Source: Schistocephalus solidus (taxonomy: Eukaryota > Platyhelminthes > Cestoda > Diphyllobothriidea > Diphyllobothriidae). Taken from it: 64,000 nucleotides of DNA. The stretch's first letter is position 1, and the number at the start of each line of letters is the position of its first letter. The translations under genes were made by a program, and so were the position numbers. The notes beneath the pieces were generated by a model. It saw only the letters and a list, made by a program, of their open reading frames with translations, made no database searches and was not told where the DNA came from. The stretch spans positions 1 to 64,000 of the forward strand of contig WEDG01003500.1 in assembly GCA_017591395.1 (NCBI GenBank), in the 5' to 3' direction. Of the stretch, positions 60,901-64,000 are shown one piece after another.

Positions 60901-61020
60901 TTTGCGATTCCGCCCAACCTCACGTGACCTGTGGGAACGGACAGCTCAGTAATTGCGTCATAAGTGTTGGGCACGTCCAGAAGTCACAGAAAAAAGAGCG
61001 TGCGTAAATCTTACAAAAAA
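57990..61020. other. No feature recognised
   Basis: AT-rich. A GA-rich simple stretch lies at about 59608-59645. Frames such as 58837-59070 have no motif. Confidence 0.45.
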
Positions 61021-61021
61021 T

Positions 61022-61116
61022 ATAGGAATTCGCGATGCTGTCTAGACTGTCTAGCGTACTGATCAGTTAACAGTTGCATTATAGGAAGTCGCGAGGTTGT
61101 CTAGACTGCATAGTAT
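61022..61116 (+). repeat. Partial 59-bp tandem repeat
   Basis: ATAGGAATTCGCGATGCTG..TCTAGACTG at 61022 recurs as ATAGGAAGTCGCGAGGTTG..TCTAGACTG at 61081; the second copy is interrupted by the foldback element. Confidence 0.6.
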
Positions 61117-61318
61117 ACTTGCATTCGTTGATGAACGCTTACCGATCGTTAATGGAACTCACTCGTCCAGCTCTGCCTTGAGGCTCATTATTGAGCCCCG
61201 CAAACAACCGTACAGCGGCTAGTCGGAGAATAGGTGGGGATCACGAGTGAGCTTCAAGGGAGAACGGGAGCAGTAAGTTCAGTTAGCCATCGGTGAGCGT
61301 TCATCAATGAATGCAAGT
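61117..61318. mobile_element. MITE-like foldback element with 43-bp inverted repeats
   Basis: Left arm 61117-61159 and right arm 61276-61318 are inverted repeats matching at about 37 of 43 positions, both ending ACTTGCATTC. The inside contains further inverted pieces (CTCACTCGT/ACGAGTGAG, GGCTCA/TGAGCC). There is no coding capacity and no clear target-site duplication. Confidence 0.7.
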
Positions 61319-61351
61319 CCATATTCCCGATCTAAACCGGCAAGACAATAT

Positions 61352-61425
61352 GCCCATGGCTCAATGGTTAGAGCTTTGGACTTCTAAGCAACGGGTCGCG
61401 GGTTCGATCCTCGTGTAATGCACCA
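61352..61425 (+). repeat. tRNA-Arg(TCT)-like sequence, SINE head or pseudogene
   Basis: A box (TGGCTCAATGGTTAGAGC), loop CTTCTAA (anticodon TCT), and GGGTTCGATCCTC (B box), followed by CACCA. The T arm pairs with G-T wobbles, but the anticodon stem and most of the acceptor stem do not pair. A tRNA-derived SINE is more likely than a tRNA gene. Confidence 0.55.
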
Positions 61426-61429
61426 CCTG

Positions 61430-62190
61430 GTGTTGTATATGACTGGCTGAAAACTACAACTAAGCCAGAAATGGCAATTCCAGTGTCCATTGTCTTTGCC
61501 GACAATGTTCATTTGCATTGGAACTGTTAATTTAGCAGTTGCAGTTGTGACCATCTCCCAATCCCAAATGATCGCTAGGCCAAATAACGCTAGGCCAAAT
61601 ATTTTCAACATTCAAGACCTGAGCGTACTGCTAAAAGAAAAATCCCCACCGAACTTCACAAAAAGCGTCTTTTTATAGTTGACCTCAATTGCGTGTCAGG
61701 AGAACGAATGAATAATGGTTTCAATGGGAGGGCGTAGGTGATTCCATTGAGTTTAATCACCTGCTGTCAATTTACAGGGTGACAACATGATCTCGGGACA
61801 AAAGGCTGTCCCCATACATCTAGACATACCCTAAACCGAACCTAGAATCAAACGTTGGAAACGCAAAATCTAGGTGCTTTGATAATCTTGTTGTGCACCT
61901 GCTTGCACTGTCTTGAAACGCGATAAGCAAAGGCATTCAAGGGAATTTGTAGAGTCCGCCGTCAACAGCAGGATCGAAATGCACATAAAAAACATGTGAA
62001 TTTACAGTTAATAAGGCAGAATTATTGGCCACACACAAGAAAAAGGTTTGAGAATAAGAAGCCATTTAGCCTGATAATTTTTGTGCTTACAATTCGTTGT
62101 ATGTTTGCTGGGTAGGAATAGAAACCAAGACTGTGACGCAGGTGGTATTGCGCTAAATTTCAAGCAGGGTACCCATTGCCGTGTTCTAAG
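61430..62190. other. Possible SINE body, otherwise unassigned
   Basis: The first ~200 bases may be the body of the tRNA-headed element. Nothing else supported. Confidence 0.3.
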
Positions 62191-62275
62191 TTTAACTGTT
62201 ACCATAACCCAAGCCTAGCCTTATCCTCAATCCTAACCCTAATTCTAACCTCAAATTTAGCCTTAATGATCCAAG
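62190..62275 (+). repeat. Short stretch of degenerate telomere-like CCCTAA units
   Basis: Imperfect CCTAACCCTAATTCTAACC units, the third such tract in the window; the head block of the 20.7 and 52.4 kb copies is absent. Confidence 0.55.
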
Positions 62276-62579
62276 AAAGTAGCCCATTACCGGCCATTGC
62301 TATTGCCCCGTCTTGTCGGAGGGCCCTATCATGTTTAAACCCAACCAATGAAATTATTAATCAGTGCAGTTATTTAAGAATGCAACCACTTCATAAGCCT
62401 ATATTGCAGAGGGTAAGGACGAAGCAAGTTTACATGGAAATTGAGTGGATTTCTCACTTTGCTTGGATTTGACTTGCTTGAAACCATAAGCCCTGCTGAA
62501 CTTTAAATTTAAATGGGTTTTCAGTTGCTTGGACAACTCGGTCCTTTTTAGCAACATTTATACATTGTAATGACCATGA

Positions 62580-62800
62580 AGGGGTCCCACTCCAGGCACC
62601 GTTTGCGACACTGCGCCCATCGTCAGTACGTGCATGTGTGCACAACTGATAGTCTGGTTCTCGGCCAATCCCCATCTGTCTAAACTGTCTAATCATCTCC
62701 AAGGCCCATTCAGACACGCGCTCACTCTATGCGCTGTGACGAGTTGCCCAATGTCACTCGAGATACCACTATTACGACTCGGGACAAGCACTTTTCCGGC
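62580..62800 (+). repeat. Dispersed repeat, shared with 24145-24420
   Basis: GGGGTCCCACTCCAGGCACC, TAGTCTGGTTCTCGGCCAATC and CCATTCAGACACGCGCTCAC correspond in order to the 24.15-kb copy. Confidence 0.65.
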
Positions 62801-63340
62801 TGCCAACTTCTTTCTGTCTGTTCTTGAAGTATTCAACTGTTCTTATCCTCCCTCTCTTTGTATTCGGGATCAGGATTGAAAGTCGTGGATGTAAGGCCAT
62901 CCCTATGAGTTAAGCTGCCGCGAAAGCACCTTCTTTCTATGAAATTTCCGGCATCCATCAGTCCGCTAAGGTCCAATTTACTCCCTTCTAAAGAGGTCAG
63001 ACCACGAAGAATTTATACGAGCCGGTTAATATGTGGTAAATTTATACACCCTAGTTAACCTTGTTAGTGTGTGCGTTCACACCCATCTCTGGTCGTCCGA
63101 GCATTGCTTGCCATCGGAACATCGTGTGGATGTGGGGAAGACGTTACACATGTCTGCATTACAATACAAAGATCCACGTTCACTACATACCTACTCGTTC
63201 GGCATAGTGATTGTCTTGGTTATTTATGAAGGTCGAACTATCGGACTGATCTCAGACGTTGTTGGTAAGTATCAATCCAGGGAAAGGCATTTAGTTAACG
63301 TTTGGCTGACTTGAATAATTTAACTGATCCGGTTTAGAAA
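62800..63340. other. No feature recognised
   Basis: A 93-codon frame at 63033-63314 has no motif I recognise. Confidence 0.4.
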
Positions 63341-63346
63341 TCTCGG

Positions 63347-63432
63347 TGAACTCGAGTGGACTGGAACCCACGATAGTAAAGGCACACTTTGAGTTAAGTC
63401 AATGCTCTAAGCATCTGAGCCACGAGGCCCTG
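63347..63432 (-). repeat. tRNA-like SINE head (long variable arm type)
   Basis: The - strand shows CGTGGCTCAGATGCTTAGAGC (A box), a long variable region and GTGGGTTCCAGTCC (B box). Flanking ACCAATTAGGACAC matches the flank of the 15646 copy. Confidence 0.5.
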
Positions 63433-63599
63433 ATTAAAAACACTGAGGTTAATAAAGTTAGGTTAGGCTACCGCTAAACATACCTCAAAGTACGGAATCA
63501 ACCAATTAGGACACTTAAAACTGATCGCCCAAGCAAGTTTCCCTGCGCAACCCGAATTGAATACACTACATGACTCTCGGTCTCACTTTTAATAGGGCT

Positions 63600-63645
63600 T
63601 TTTAGAATTGTAGCTCAGGTGGTTAGGGTATTGGTTGTAATCTGT
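63600..63645 (+). repeat. Fragment of a tRNA-like SINE head
   Basis: Only the A-box side (TGTAGCTCAGGTGGTTAGGG) is recognisable; no B box follows. The remaining bases to 64000 hold nothing I can name. Confidence 0.3.
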
Positions 63646-64000
63646 TCTTGTCCATTGTGTTTTTTGTCAAGGCACAGTCTTCAAATTTTGCTCAGTAGTA
63701 TCAATCCCCACGAAGTCTTATATAAACGATACAGTAAATACAGAGACATTCAGCCAGTTAGAAAATGCCTACGCATTTGAAAAATCTGGAATACAAAACT
63801 TACTTTCCGACCACCAAGGTAAATACTTACCTGTTTATCTAATTAAACAGATGGAGCACAATCCAGAGGATCCCAGAAGACGTTAAACTATTCTGAATAA
63901 TTGTGTGACCAATGCTATTGAAAATATGTTTGCCTTCGAAATGTAATATTAGATGTTTTTACTGTTCAAGATTTCTTCAGCACCGGTTTGAAAAATGCTT

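Noticed and set aside
61352..61425. Functional tRNA-Arg(TCT) gene
   Set aside because: Anticodon stem does not pair and the acceptor stem is mostly unpaired, although A and B boxes and a CACCA are present.

Overview
This is a eukaryotic, repeat-rich window with one confidently recognised host gene. That gene encodes a cysteine string protein (CSP, DNAJC5 family): a J domain with an HPD motif, a string of 13 cysteines and an acidic/polar tail, read on the + strand from 607 to 16639 in five visible coding exons. Two of its introns are only 37 and 31 bp, another is 2.7 kb, and the last is 12.7 kb and full of transposon debris. Micro-introns next to very long repeat-filled introns fit a parasitic flatworm. 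A large-genome cestode such as the Spirometra/diphyllobothriid group is my best guess; this is inferred from style, not from a database match.

Layout. 1-365: 3' end of a LINE. 607-16639: the CSP gene; its last intron carries two decayed Penelope-like element (PLE) GIY-YIG pieces, a PLE 3' end, copies of a dispersed repeat (here 'family A'), a duplicated repeat at 10.2-10.8 kb and tRNA-like SINE heads. 16.6-37.5 kb: no further gene recognised; decayed PLE pieces at 18.95-19.4, 22.1-23.25 and 33.4-33.55 kb, and degenerate telomere-like repeats at 20.7-21.0 kb. 37.5-44.0 kb: a large PLE complex ('PLE-A') made of a 2.65-kb tandem duplication, with a reverse transcriptase carrying YVDD and a GIY-YIG domain. 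45.5-45.95 kb: a compound microsatellite abutting another PLE-A 3' end. 46.99-49.27 kb: a nearly full-length but dead PLE ('PLE-B') on the - strand, with a recent 0.2-kb duplicate at 50.2 kb. 50.7-64 kb: no gene recognised; a PLE 3' end, telomere-like repeats, a 130-bp tandem repeat, an inverted pair of family A copies, a 202-bp MITE-like foldback and several tRNA-derived heads.

The most interesting signal is a set of hammerhead-ribozyme-like motifs at the PLE ends. Each has CUGANGA, a stem II hairpin, GAAA and then a short self-complementary stem III. Two classes are visible: AGCU-A with PLE-A and ACGU-C with PLE-B. In PLE-A the motif lies at the 3' end on the + strand and again, inverted, just upstream of the RT segment, next to what looks like an inverted N-terminal part of the ORF. 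Hammerhead ribozymes in Penelope-like elements are established; the arrangement here (inverted ribozyme, tandem pseudo-LTR-like unit, one copy with the cleavage-site U lost) is worth checking. Apart from CSP, almost all other open frames are short, lack recognisable domains and look like chance or transposon-derived frames.
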